Part shown: positions 37,123 through 50,253 of the stretch, piece after piece | Position numbering within the stretch: the stretch's first letter is position 1 | Layout of the letters: each line of letters begins with the position of its first letter | Assembly (NCBI GenBank): GCA_003439945.1 | Contig: QVRM01005387.1 | Coordinates: forward strand, 62,001 to 126,000 | Source of the DNA: Dermanyssus gallinae | Taxonomy: Eukaryota; Arthropoda; Arachnida; Mesostigmata; Dermanyssidae | Reading direction: 5' to 3' | Length of the DNA: 64,000 bases | Notes under the pieces: model-generated | What the model was told of the DNA's origin: nothing | Database searches by the model: none | Seen by the model: only the letters and a program-made list of their open reading frames with translations | Program-made: the position numbers and the translations under genes

Positions 37123-37181
<59 letters not shown>
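37122..37181. repeat. (TA)n array at the end of R480 copy 1
   Basis: Starts inside the terminal TGTATATA of the dispersed repeat. Confidence 0.9.
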
Positions 37182-37183
<2 letters not shown>

Positions 37184-37423
37184 CGCAGCTATAAACATTT
37201 TGTCTTTTAATATTCCTCAATATTCATCTGGCCACTAGGGCGGCGCCACAAGTGCAGCCCACTCGGCGAGACCAATAAAGCAGCCGTCTCCACAAAAGTG
37301 AGAGAGAGCGTTGTGGGGAGCTGCTCAGCGCGCTTTGACGGCGGTTGACTTTTGGCGGTTCTTTATCGCGTCGGCTGTGTTGGTGAGCGTACCGCCAAAA
37401 GGTGTATCGTGTGTGTTGTGAGA

Positions 37424-37600
37424 GTACTGTTAGTGAGTTGAAAATCGTTGTGCCAACGTTGAACAACAGGGTCTGTGAAGTGTATTGTTAGTGAGTTGAA
37501 AACCGTTGGGTGAACGTTGAAAAACAGGGTGTGTGAAGTGTACTGTTAGTGAGTTAAAAACGATTGTGTGTTTGCTGAAAAACAGGGTGCGTGCGTTAGT
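37424..37600. repeat. 58-bp tandem repeat, three units plus a partial fourth
   Basis: Units begin GTACTGTTAGTGAG or GTATTGTTAGTGAG at 37424, 37482 and 37540, exactly 58 bp apart, each with an internal AACAGGGT and a GTGAAG end. The partial fourth copy runs from about 37592. It lies immediately upstream of the R2-clade fragment and could be its promoter/5' region or unrelated. Confidence 0.85.
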
Positions 37601-37639
37601 GTTAAAAACTGTGTGAGCAATGTGCGGTCGTTCAATTCT

Positions 37640-38340
37640 GACCAAGTCCTTATTTTCCATTAATATCTCTTAACACCGATTATATGTGTCAAAGATTCCC
37701 TGGCTATAATCCCGCGTGTCATGCGCCTGAGACGTTGGCTCATGTCGCTCAGATGTGCGATATAACACACAAACAAACCATAAAGAGACATGACGACGTC
37801 TGTGATCGCGTGGTGGCGCGTCTTCTCCGCGAAAGGGGTCATGAGGTGGTTCGTGAGCGAGTATTCCGTCGACCGGGCGCACCGGGTCTAAAGCCCGACC
37901 TCGTAATAACAACACCTACCGAGGTCTGGGTTTTAGATGCCGAGGTTTGCGGCCCGAACCGGCACCTGGCAAAAGCACGGCAAGACAAGATCGCCAAATA
38001 TGACGTCGAGTTCCTAAGAGCGGCGCTCCCCTACCCGCAAAAACCTCGCAGATTCGGATCCATCACTATCTCTATGAGTGGTGTATGGGACTCCGAATCT
38101 GCGAGGACGCTCTTGGGGCTCGGCGTCACGAAGAGGAATCTTATGGATCTCACCGTTTTAACTTTGCAAGGAACCTTGAGGATATATCGCTCGCACCGGA
38201 TCCATAAGAGCGGGGGCTACCATCAAGCAAGGACACGGACAACTGATTCTTAACTTCACGTGACACTTTTTTACCACCATTTTTATTAAGGCGAGTGTGC
38301 AAACGTATTGTAAATGATTAATAAATCATCACAATATTTT
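37640..38340 (+). mobile_element. R2-clade (RLE-type) non-LTR retrotransposon, 3' end
   Basis: Frame 37684-38253 (about 189 residues) is the C-terminus of an R2-type protein. Near its start is the Cys-His motif ACHAPETLAHVAQMC (C-x7-H-x4-C), then the basic THKQTIKRHD, then the restriction-like endonuclease with GLKPDLVITTPTEVWVLDAE, i.e. the PD-x12-D core, and RQDKIAKYD with the conserved Lys. It ends at TAA about 38251. AATAAA lies at 38320-38325. The reverse transcriptase is missing (5' truncation). Elements of this clade usually sit in 28S rDNA, but no rDNA flank is present here. The first Cys of the usual zinc pair is displaced. Confidence 0.85.
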
Positions 38341-38744
38341 CTATATGCGCCCTTCGGATGATCGAGGTTTTGTCACGCCATGTCATAGTCATATTGCACT
38401 ACGCAGCTTTTTTGGCAACTTACTGGCACATATTCTGATTTAAAACCTTTTTATTTTTAAAAGGTCCATTTTGGCCACTTCCATGCCCATTTGGTAATAC
38501 CTTGTCATGAGCAAATTGATCAGTCACATATAGTCTAGTAGAATCATCTGATCAATACAAAATGTTTGTAAAATCATGTCCAACCGTAGCGGGTGAGTCC
38601 CACATTGGATATAACTCAGCGTACTTATTAGTCCTACTGCAAAAGTGCTTAAAGCATTTAAATAATTATTAATTAACTTATTTTCCTCCACCATGAAAAA
38701 TATACACATTCAGTTTTTTATTTTACTTGTTTGATTATTTTCAG

Positions 38745-40340
<1,596 letters not shown>

Positions 40341-40854
40341 GCAATTCACGCTGACTATCACTGCATGTTTTGGCGGGCTGTCTGTCCGATGATTGATAAG
40401 TCATTGCTACATTATTAACGTTGTCGAAGGGTTTTCCCAAAAAAGCTGCGATCAGATTGCTGCACGATTTCACGTACAAAAAAATTAAACCATACAAACA
40501 ATAATTATAGTGCTAAATGAGAATGTTCCATAATTTATTCGTAGTTGCTGAATATATAACCAAGCGGCCTCGTGGGTTATCAAGTTTGTAGTCAGTCACA
40601 CGTTCTAGACAGGCTCGCTACTCGTTTGATTAAAGCCGATTCGTCTTGAACACCAGCTTGTTAAAATATATTCAATTCATTTATTCGTATGGCGAACCGG
40701 TTTTAAAAGGTCAATTTTCGAAGGTGGTACACATTTATTTGTAGAAAGTAAGAGCAATCGTTGTCTCGTCGCTCTTGCTCTTTCTAACTTATTAGGTATT
40801 ATGATTATAGTCAATATGTATACACAACTTTGCATATAGGACACATGCGCTTTG

Positions 40855-40855
<1 letters not shown>

Positions 40856-40893
<38 letters not shown>
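40856..40893. repeat. (TA)n microsatellite upstream of a candidate small gene
   Basis: TA array ends 17 bp before the ATG at 40910. Confidence 0.9.
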
Positions 40894-40895
<2 letters not shown>

Positions 40896-40909
40896 GACAC
40901 ATCTTCACT

Positions 40910-41226
40910 ATGTCTGCGATTTCGAAAGCTGCGGTTACGAGATATATGCATTTACTTCTTTATAATGCTTCTAGGATACAACGTTCATTCGCGCTAAAGT
41001 CGCCAAATCAAACGATTGAAGAGTATCTTGACCTTGTAAAGCGATCGCGGTCTATACCTGAAGAAGTTCACGAGTCACTCGCTATCAATCTCTATGGTAA
41101 GTCCCGCATGTTGTTGTATACGCATGTCTCATGATTTCATTATTATAGTGGTATAACATGCAACTTGTTGTGCTGTTTTGCGCAGGCAGCGATAAGATTT
41201 ATAATAAATGTACCAGTTTGTCATAA
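40910..41226 (+). CDS. Candidate small gene, 75-residue LYRM4/ISD11-like protein, two exons
   Basis: Exon 40910-41096 (phase 1, TATG|GTAAGT) joins 41186-41226 (TTTTGCGCAG|GC; TAA at 41224). The protein starts MSAISKAAVTRYMHLLLYNA, a basic amphipathic start like a mitochondrial leader, and ends LAINLYGSDKIYNK. The spacing of a helical N-terminal block with RYMHLLL and a late LYxxDK motif resembles the iron-sulfur assembly factor ISD11/LYRM4, in which LYR and LYSxDK occur at those places. The LYR arginine is not conserved (RYM) and the middle is short, so it may be a divergent copy, a decayed copy, or a coincidence. AATAAA at 41437-41442 would fit as poly(A) signal. Confidence 0.3.
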
Positions 41227-41561
41227 GAATGAGTATTTTACTGGCCCCTCGCGTTTGCTGCTCCTAACCAGAAGAGGCTGGTTAGTTAAATTTCGAAGGA
41301 AACACTACAATAAAACAAAACAATTGTGCCAAACATGTTCACATGTTACCTAAATTAAACTGGCCCAAGTCCAAGGGACTTTTTTGGCCAAAAGTAGGTC
41401 AGCCAAAGCCTGACGTGCCTAGAGAGGTGCGATTAAAATAAAATTTTGCAATTCGGCTGGTGTTGTTTATTTGTTCATGTTATTCTTTTGCCCGCTGAGG
41501 CGGCATGAACCTACTCAAGTTAATCTACAACTTTCGATTTTAGAGTCACTCTACATTTTGT

Positions 41562-41585
41562 ATATATATATATATATATATATAT
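41562..41585. repeat. (TA)n microsatellite
   Basis: Short TA array about 100 bp before R480 copy 2. Confidence 0.85.
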
Positions 41586-41679
41586 TATGTCAGGGCCTCA
41601 ACGGGTTGCTAGGAGGAAAACACGGATATTGACCATCACGGCTGAGGTTTTATTCCATCCAACTCCTCTACTACTACGA

Positions 41680-42099
41680 AAAATCGTAATTACTCCGCAA
41701 CCCATTGGCCGAATATGTCCGTTTTGAGCGCTGTGAGTGGTTGTAGGGTTATGATTCTAAAGTATTTGGCGTGAACGCTAATAAAGAACTTTATTTTTGG
41801 CGAATTCTTTTCTAAACGACCATGTCGCGTCTTCTGACCGGCCTTGCACATCTTCAGATGGAGCAGAATTTTATCACGAACACGATGGTGTACTTAGTTT
41901 CTGCCAGGAAAACTGGTTGTCTCGCAACAGCACATTTTGTGCTCCTATGTCGGGCAAAAACACCAGTGTCACAAATTGTAGTAATTTCACTCTCACTCCG
42001 AAACAAGACTTCTCAGAGACCATGTTCCATTGGAAAAAATATTTGCTTTAACGAGCTCTACAATTCTGTATATCGCGCTTCAAATATTCCTGCAACACC

Positions 42100-42101
<2 letters not shown>
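41680..42101 (+). mobile_element. Dispersed repeat 'R480', copy 2, ending at a (TA)n array
   Basis: Near-identical to 36644-37120 apart from the internal gap and scattered substitutions; orientation is the same. An 84-codon open frame here (41797-42051) is interrupted in copy 1, so it is probably not coding. Confidence 0.75.
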
Positions 42102-42178
<77 letters not shown>

Positions 42179-42179
42179 T
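42102..42179. repeat. (TA)n array at the end of R480 copy 2
   Basis: About 78 bp with one TG interruption; starts at the terminal TGTATATA of the dispersed repeat as in copy 1. Confidence 0.9.
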
Positions 42180-43250
42180 GAATTTTATTTACCATTCCCT
42201 GTGGATTATCTTTTAAATCAGATGCGCCCGCTGTGCAGTATGTCATACAGCGTGCTGCTGGCTTCGTATAGTTTTATATTATTACCATGGTACCATTATA
42301 TGTATTGATTCATCAGTGGGTGTCGTGTTGATGATTATGGAAGCCTATAAAACCTGCTCGCCAAATAATAATAATAATAATAATAATGTGACGAAGTTAC
42401 TGTGTACGCATCCTAACCGCCCACGTCCAACGGCTATAGTGCCCGCGCCAGAATCTCAACGTACACAACGTTCACCAACCGATGCATGTCTCAACCGAAC
42501 AAGACATGTCTCAACCAGCCAGCAGAGAACAGCGCCAGCCTTTCGCGCCGAAACCCCAACGTCCTCCGCCGTCCAAACGATCATCGGCCGACATCGGGAG
42601 AGGGTCGACCTATGATCGGCAGTCCAAGTCAAACAGTCACTTAACCTGTATTCCTATACAACGCAAACACTGACAGCTGTATATTTTGACCGATTTGAGA
42701 GCGGGTTCTGACACCCTTTGGGATGTCAGCACGCCGCGGTGCCTCGTGGACCAATAAATAGATTGAGCAGCATCGAGTAAAACCATCCGTTGCTCGGCTG
42801 TGCTTTGCATTAGACCTTATGCTGCGTGTCATCATTCATCGTTCCTGAGTCCCTCGGGCTGCAGTACGCGTTCGGATGAGTCTACATCCCCAAGCTGACT
42901 TAGCGTAACACGCCAACGTCACAATAATAATAATACACTGCTATTTGCAACTTTAAATCGAGCGGTTATTATTGCTGTTATTAACATCAAATAATATTGG
43001 AACAGCGAAATAAACAGCTTTTATTTAATGTCTTTGCAGACTATAAAATTGTATTCCATTCTCCATTGAGCTAACGAAAATATGCATCTGCACCCCTGTC
43101 AGTATTCCCGCGCCAATATCAGAGGTCGTTGAAAATTGCATTATTCAACAGTGTAGAGATTTTATCAAAGGGCATAACCTCGCATATGATACGCGGTTTG
43201 GGTTTCACGTTTTTAAAAAAATGCTACTAATAGGGCGGATGGACGTTTTA
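42180..43250. other. Gene-free stretch
   Basis: An AAT triplet array is at 42366-42388. A 99-codon + frame at 42316-42615 includes the AAT repeat read as poly-Asn and has no other motif. Confidence 0.4.
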
Positions 43251-43529
43251 TAAGGTGAGTACGCCTATTTATCTCAGAAAGATAGCAAGTTGTTTAAATT
43301 CGACAATTCCTTTCTCGATTAATAATTTCCAATTCATAGAAAATATATCAATCAGAGTGGCTCAAGTAAGCACCAGTCACCCGTTATTTGTTCACATTTC
43401 AGTTACCAACATTTTTAATGCTCCGAAACATGTCAAACTAACTTTATTCGTGAGCGAGCGACCCCCCTACCAAAAGGTCAAGACGGTCAATTCGGATATT
43501 GAAAGGCTACCTCTATAATTTAGAGATGA

Positions 43530-44265
43530 ATGAGCTCTACACGAAATGATCAAAAACATGAGTTGTTCAATTTTCATTCCAATTCCAAGAGGCCAAATGG
43601 CAATCAATTCTAAAGCGTTTGCCTGTGATGGTCGTATGCTTGATATACTAGTTAAAACGAATTTTCTGGGTATCGTAATTGATCTGAACATCTGATGTTC
43701 CAGGCGCATGCGAAACATGTCAGCGGCGTAGGGGTGATCTGCCGCATTGGCAAAATCCTTTCCCGCCAATGCCTCACAGCAATGTACCACGCGTATGAAC
43801 AGAGCCACTGGACATATGGTCTGGAGGTGTACGGTCTCACTCATGCGTTTCATATAAATCCACTTCATCCGCTTCAGAAGAGGGCGCTTTGTCTCGTGTT
43901 GTTGGGTCTCCTACCGCGCGTGTCAGTAGCAACAAAACACTATAAAGAAATTTCGGTACCCCGTTCCCATACCTAATTCAATTAACCAAGGTTGTCGAAA
44001 TAAAACGCATTCTCATTGCTCACCATCCCAACCTATTTGGCCTTATTCAGTCTGCAAGAACCCGAAATACCCGAGGCTCGGTATATCACTTGTTTATTGT
44101 CTTCTCAGCCACAAGTACACAATCGAGATTTGCACTCTCTTTTGTTAGGTGCTACATTGTGGAACAGGTTGTCTAGTTATACTAGGACACTTGTATTATT
44201 TACTATTCAATTAAAAAACGCTGCGAAAGCGCACTATGTCATCTTACGTGCGTCTGATTAAAGCA
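43530..44265 (+). mobile_element. Decayed LINE reverse transcriptase relic (CR1/Jockey-like)
   Basis: Frame 43695-43976 shows the thumb-type blocks TAMYHAYEQSHWTYGLEVYG and PLQKRALCLVLLGLLPR. Shifted frames after it hold the usual C-terminal tail (LFGLIQSARTRNTRG, then LHCGTGCL-like WN-block relics). It corresponds to the last block of the 3330-4110 relic. Stops and frameshifts are frequent. Confidence 0.6.
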
Positions 44266-44950
44266 TCACTATGAACTATGCACACAATCTATACCTCAAT
44301 GATTGTAATTATTCGAAATACTACGATGATAGTGTATTGTACTGTAACTCGTACATATGCTCCGCACTAGCCTATGGCTATCTGAAGGTGTAACACAATT
44401 GAGAAACTACAATTAAGAATAGAAATAAACATGCATATAATTTCTTTGCCAAATAACCACGCCATGCTTCTAGCAACCAGATGCTTGTTGGCCCTGAACA
44501 TGCTTTTTTCCAAGCGAATAATATATAAGCAACCTGTAATTAATTGGACTTACCATGAACACATAGGGACCAACTACAACAACTTCTCATTCTGCAGATT
44601 CATGTAACCAATTTCGTTTCTCAATATCAAATCTCGGTGCCAATATTAGGAAGCGTGTCCTCCGATGTGCGAGCAACGCCTCTATTTAGGCGCCATGAGA
44701 GCAAACTAATTTTTTAAAAAAAACGTTAATAATACTTCAGACTCACAACAATAATAATAATATAATAATAATAATTCACACCATACTAGCTTTGTATTGT
44801 CCTTAAGCACATATTAATAAAATATGTACAAATGTAAGCCACTCATGAGAATAATAAAACCTATCTAATAATAATAATAATAATATGGAACAAATTGCCG
44901 GCGGCACTTTCGCAACGAGTCGCTGGCTTGTAATAAAGGTACGACACGTA
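44266..44950. other. Gene-free AT-rich stretch with AAT arrays
   Basis: AAT/TAA triplet arrays near 44745-44775 and 44865-44884; nothing else recognised. Confidence 0.5.
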
Positions 44951-45062
44951 CTTCTTGCAGCGCGATCACAGCAAACACTGGCAGAGTTTAGGACAGGAGT
45001 TGTTTTTCACAATTATAAATAGATGCAGAAAGTACAATAATAATCACATACGAGAAAGGCTG

Positions 45063-45248
45063 ATGTCTGCCGCACGAAGCGAAGCTTCTCCCCAAAGTGC
45101 AGTGAAGCGCTACCCTTTCCCACACGTCGTTTGGATATTTGTTGTTTTTGTTGCTGGAGTTTCAGTATATTGGCCGGAAAAACTGCTGTTGACTGAACTG
45201 CTCAGTCGGTATTTACGGCAGGTATATCAATATGCAGAATGGGAATGA
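45063..45248 (+). CDS. Small single-pass membrane protein ORF (hypothetical)
   Basis: From ATG 45063 to TGA 45246-45248, 61 residues. An N-terminal polar segment is followed by one hydrophobic helix, PHVVWIFVVFVAGVSVYW (about residues 20-37), then a Lys/Arg-containing amphipathic tail ending YQYAEWE. The frame is open further upstream to about 44955, where a CTTCTTGCAG acceptor is seen, so an upstream exon is possible. Topology is plausible for a small mitochondrial or ER membrane protein. No family recognised. Confidence 0.35.
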   Translation: MSAARSEASPQSAVKRYPFPHVVWIFVVFVAGVSVYWPEKLLLTELLSRYLRQVYQYAEWE

Positions 45249-46539
45249 TGAATTGGGAAAGATGAATATGATGATGTTGTGGATAATATAGATGACGGTG
45301 GTCGAGCAGTAGCAGATTAGAGAACAGTTTATTGAAGAAGCAGGTACTGACTGTCACCAGCTAATACGGCAACCACTACAGACAGACAACATCTCAACTC
45401 TATGGTGTATCGTTTTGCGCATCCTTTGCGAATGTTGGCGCCGAAACGTTCTGTTCGTAGAGTAAGCAGGTAGTCGTTTGGGGACAGATGCTGTAATAGA
45501 CGTTCTAGAGCATTGCGATGCATGTAAAGTGTTGGGATGTCTCCCAACCCTCTCCATGGCCCTTTCCCGAAGGCGAAAGTTGCCGTGTGTCGGAGGGCTC
45601 AACCAGGCAAGAAGAAAGATTGCTCATTATTGCTCATGTCTCTCCCAACCACCCGCCCATGCTCTGAGCGCTCTGCTCTGACGAATGCGTGGTGCTGGTG
45701 GTGGTGGTCCATGATCTTCTTTGTTTTGACGAATGGTTAATGATTGCTCTGTTTTTTTCCCCTCTTGTCGCCGCTGGCAGCCAGCCATCGACTCGGCCGG
45801 AACAGAGATAGATAGATGATGTCTGCTCTGTGTTCTGCCTACTGGCGAAACTAGAGTTTCGTTCAATCACAACCTCAACAACAACACGGATGATGCGCTT
45901 GATTGTGTGGTGGTGGTGGTGATAATAATGGGAACCAGCAGCGGTTCTGTCACGAACCCCTGCTGCTTCTGATGCTTCTGCTGCTGCTGTTAATAGGACA
46001 GTACTCGCGTAGACGTTTTGTCAGTAGTAGAACGCTAAACATGATGAATATATCACGGATCTACCCGTGTTTCCGAGGCTGGTCGAGAATTGAGGCCGTG
46101 ATTGGCGCGCCTCGCGGCTGGCGGTGACATATCACATATCGTCGTCGTCGTCGTCGTGATGAATAAATAAGTCGCGAGCTGCTGAAAGCCGCCATTCGAT
46201 TAGCCATCAAACGAATAAACACACCCGCGCATACACCCGGCCACCACCATCACCACCCACAGACCCAGATTATGGTGGCCTTCAACTTCAACCATATCCA
46301 GTCGAAGTGAGCAAACGACAAGGGACTGTTCGTCACGATAGTCGATGTGGTGGCGTCGTGCGTCGTTGAGTCGTCGCTATGCCTGGAGTAAATCGACTCA
46401 TGTTGTGTGGTGTTTACTAGTGGTTAGTGTTTGGCAGCTGTGTGGTAATAATTATGCAGCACTTGTTTCTTGCGCGCTGGAGCAGAGTGAGCAGTACCAA
46501 CATGTGCACCACCACCGGCAGTGCGTTTCAGTACCATCG
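45249..46539 (+). promoter_or_regulatory. Possible promoter and non-coding 5' exon of EXTL3
   Basis: GC-richer than its surroundings, with CpG-rich and (TCG)n sequence near 46138-46158 and no conserved protein. It contains a strong splice donor, CATCG|GTAAGTTT at 46539/46540. The EXTL3 start exon is preceded by an acceptor at 50015-50016, so an upstream untranslated exon is required and this donor is the best candidate nearby. The transcription start is not identifiable by eye. Confidence 0.35.
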
Positions 46540-49500
46540 GTAAGTTTCCGTGCGGTATCTGTTGAATGTACGCAATGAGCCTAAATAGAACTGGGCCCAT
46601 CTCTGCGAGCTCATTTATTATCATCGTTACTCGTATTTGAGGAAATTCGGGGAATTTCCAGCTAGCGAGAGAAAAGCTTGTAGGGCGTTTTTTACAGTGC
46701 CCGCCTTAACGTTTTTTACATTGCCCCCCTTAACATACACCGTTTTCGAGGAACCGTTCGAGGCTTCAAGAGTGGCTTCATAAAGTCTTCACAATCTTGC
46801 TCGCACCAGTCACCTCACTAAAGCCCTCACGCGCAGCTCCGGCTGGCTTGTCCAGCGTCAGTTGAACGACGCTAATCAGCTGTTCTTAAGTGTCTGACAA
46901 CAAACAGACTCTACAGACATGATGGAAGACCATTAAGATAACATACATTTTAACATATATTCAATTTCATTTAACATATATTCAATATAAAACATGTCTC
47001 GACGCTCGCAATGGGCCTCAAGGCCTGTGGCACATATTATGAATGTACTTCCATCATGTCAAGATTATATGTAATGGCGTACGGGTGCGATTGAACGATA
47101 CGTACACATCGTCATATCATTTCGTTCATTTTATTCATCCATCATCGTAGCTTCATATTGCATATTGAAGCTTGTTGATCTGCAACTCGTAAGGAATAGA
47201 AATATTTGGAACTCTGGTCAGATGGATTGCGGCGAGCGCGCGAGAGTTGATCAAACCACCGACGACTTCTCGAGCCAGAGTCATTCTTGCTTTATCATCA
47301 ATCAACACATGCTTCACTCAATTCGTCCGTCCCGTCGACAATCTACATGTCGTGCAACTCTAGTCTAGTACAACTAGTAAATCAACAGAGATGGTTAGTC
47401 GTTCTTTGGGGGTGGGAGGGTGGGGTAAATGAAAGCCCGGGGAATTCATCCTCTAGTAGGAATTCATTGCGAATCCGCCGGGCGAGTTCACTGCTGTTCG
47501 AGTACAGTCATTTTTATATTCTGTGAGCACGGTGATTCTTTCTATCTAGTGGCACGACGTAGTGTATTGTATGAGTTCTATAATCTGACCGTGACCGCTT
47601 GCACGACAACTAACGACATATCTCGTTCTGCCCTTCCCTGGAGCGGCTTTCCCCCGCTGTTGGCATTGATCGACTCTCTGACTGACTGACTGATCTACCC
47701 CGTTGCCGACAAAAAGAGCGCCAGACAATTCGACCACGGAACAGCCATGCGGGAAGGCGGCTCTGCTGCAGTTGCTGCTGTGATCCGGGAATTCGATAAA
47801 ACTACCTTATTTTCTACTTCGATCCTACTTCGAGCTACTTCGATCCGGGATCCTGAACGCGCGCACTTCAGCAATGATGCAGGCTACAGAAACATCATTG
47901 AATCAGTAACAGTAGGAACACCAAACGAGAGTAAGGAAACCGCTAAATCGTCTCGTTTCTTTCGTTGTCATCGTCGTCGTGCCTGACTAAAACTGGTTAA
48001 AACGCATCATTCAGCACGCCACACAGTCCTCCCTAATCGATTATGGCTAGCAATCATCACGCTTCGAAACGCATATATATCCGCTTCCGGAATATATATA
48101 TATATATATATATTCCGGAAGACATTTGCTCCCCCCAGCCGTATTCGCTAATTTTTTTTTCTATATATATATATATATATCGCGAAAGACCTGCGGAGGC
48201 TCTCATCGATAGAATACCAAGTGCATTCATACAAAGACTGACCATGTCTACGGCAGAGAACTATTTTAGCTACATATTCTAGGTAAATAAGACTTTATAT
48301 CTTCTAAAAGTTGAAGCAACATACTTTTATGCCAGTATGTACTGAAAAATACGATCAAAGTCAAACGATACGTACGTTTACTCAAAACAGCAAGCAATAA
48401 AGACATCATATGTGGATAAAAATATCCCTTCGTGGTTATACCAGGTGATCTGTGTAACCACGCAGCTTATTAGCTCTTTTTGGCGGATTTTAGACTCCCT
48501 CATATTCTTCGTAGGCGTTATCTTCCTAAGTAAAAATGTGTCTGGCTGAAACGAGAGTAGCACTCGCTGAGGAGACGAAACATATTAGTTCACTTTGTAG
48601 ATACTGATGTGGTTGGTAAATGCGAATTAGAGTTCTCCTGAGGTTGGACTGGCTTTTACTGGGTTAGAACTCAACACTATCGGTTTACAATTGCCAGCTG
48701 ACTAGCTATCGCGATGCACATGTGTGGATACCGCATTTTCCAGTCGCTTTAATCATTTATTTAAAAAAAATAGCTTTAGGGGTATTTTCGTTGCGTCAGC
48801 CATTGTGTTGGCATCTTGCTAGACATAGTTATGCTGTGCGTGCCTGCTGGAAGGGCGTACCACTTTATTTTGATGGGACTGCTCGACGAAACGGATTTGT
48901 CGCGATGTTTGTCACCATAATGGCGTGCACACGCTTCTTAATTAAGCTTGGCTGACACAAATGCTGCAGTCTATCGTTGTGCGGCTCAGTACGATATACT
49001 GAATTCATATTTAGTCGTAAATGGCCCTCCGTCTGTTGCATGGCATTCTTCAGGTTCATTATGTCATAATTAACGATCGCATGCCCAAACATAACGAATT
49101 CGAGCATACAACTAACTTCGCTCAGAGCGACAACCTTCGCCCTCTGGTCCTCCCATATCCCGTTGGGCTATATATCGTTGATATGCTACTCAGCATGAGT
49201 GAATAAATATGATGAATTTGAATATCCCGTTGGGATCTATAGGCAACCATAAATCCACGGCTTCGCATTGCAGATACGCGTACATTACTCGTACACTGGC
49301 GATTTGGTTATATTCAGCATATAGTTGGTTTTATCTTAAACACAAGTTGCTGTCCACAATATCCTAATTCATAGATTCAACAAAGCTAGCCACGGCACAA
49401 ACCGAACCCTGAAGTTCGCCAAAGGGTCCACGATGAGCCATCATGAGGGCTAAGGCATAACTCGCCGAAGAGTGTCCACTCGTAATATTTCTACAAACAG

Positions 49501-50016
49501 AGAAAAAGTCAAATTTGTTTTCCGTAGTTCTACAAACGTGGAAGCTGGCGCCGATTATGCTCTCTTCTGAAGGCTTCTTTAGAAAACGTTGATATATATA
49601 TCTATATATATATATATATATGGTGTTTTGGGGGGTATAGGGTCGTACTTTTTATTGCAATGTAATTTTACTTGAAGAAAGATACATTTGACTTCTTAAT
49701 CACTACCGATCGATAACTCCACCGCATGTACCTTAATGGAAAAATACTTGTTCACTCAAGCCACGATCATCGCGTCAAACAGGGCTTATATGTACGTATT
49801 AGAAAACCTGACTTGGCCTACTTATTTTTGCGTACATACATAGAAATAGAAAGAGCGATAGAAAGAAATATGTTACTGCTGGTTACTGCGGTTGTTTCCA
49901 TTGCTATATTATTATTAGTATTGCTGCGATTGACTAACGATGGGTTTCTACTGTAGCCAGCGAGCCTAACCGTGACTACTTTTTTTTTCTCATTTTCTGC
50001 AATTGTGTATTTGCAG
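46540..50016 (+). other. Presumed 5'UTR intron of EXTL3, gene-free
   Basis: About 3.5 kb with short TA arrays (48091-48114, 48163-48180, 49589-49621) and a 38-bp palindrome at 48084-48121. Open frames are short. It is an intron only if the 46539 donor is used. Confidence 0.4.
48084..48121. repeat. 38-bp perfect palindrome around a TA core
   Basis: CTTCCGG and CCGGAAG arms flank an AATATA...TATATT core of 24 bp; the whole is self-complementary and could form a cruciform. Confidence 0.95.
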
Positions 50017-50253
50017 ACAAACTCTACCCAATCGAATTCGATGGGCGGTAACTCACGACATGATCAGTTGAGCTGCGGCATGAGGAATGAAACACTGTTG
50101 TGGCGCAGCGGAGAACTGCAAGACATTTCCCATGCTAACTATCGTTGAGGTGGACTTGGAAGCGACGGTGCGAAGAAGTGGTGCGAACGCGCCGACGTCA
50201 TCCGGTACTTTCCGCTTCTCGGTGTGCATGGCTCAGCTTTAAGTCGGTCCGCC

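Noticed and set aside
37424..37600. CRISPR array
   Set aside because: Units are contiguous 58-bp tandem repeats without spacers, in a eukaryotic genome.
41797..42051. 84-codon frame as a gene
   Set aside because: The near-identical copy at 36796-37026 breaks the same frame; repeat DNA, not a gene.
42316..42615. 99-codon frame starting in AAT repeats as a gene
   Set aside because: Poly-Asn is the AAT array; remaining sequence has no motif or splice sites.
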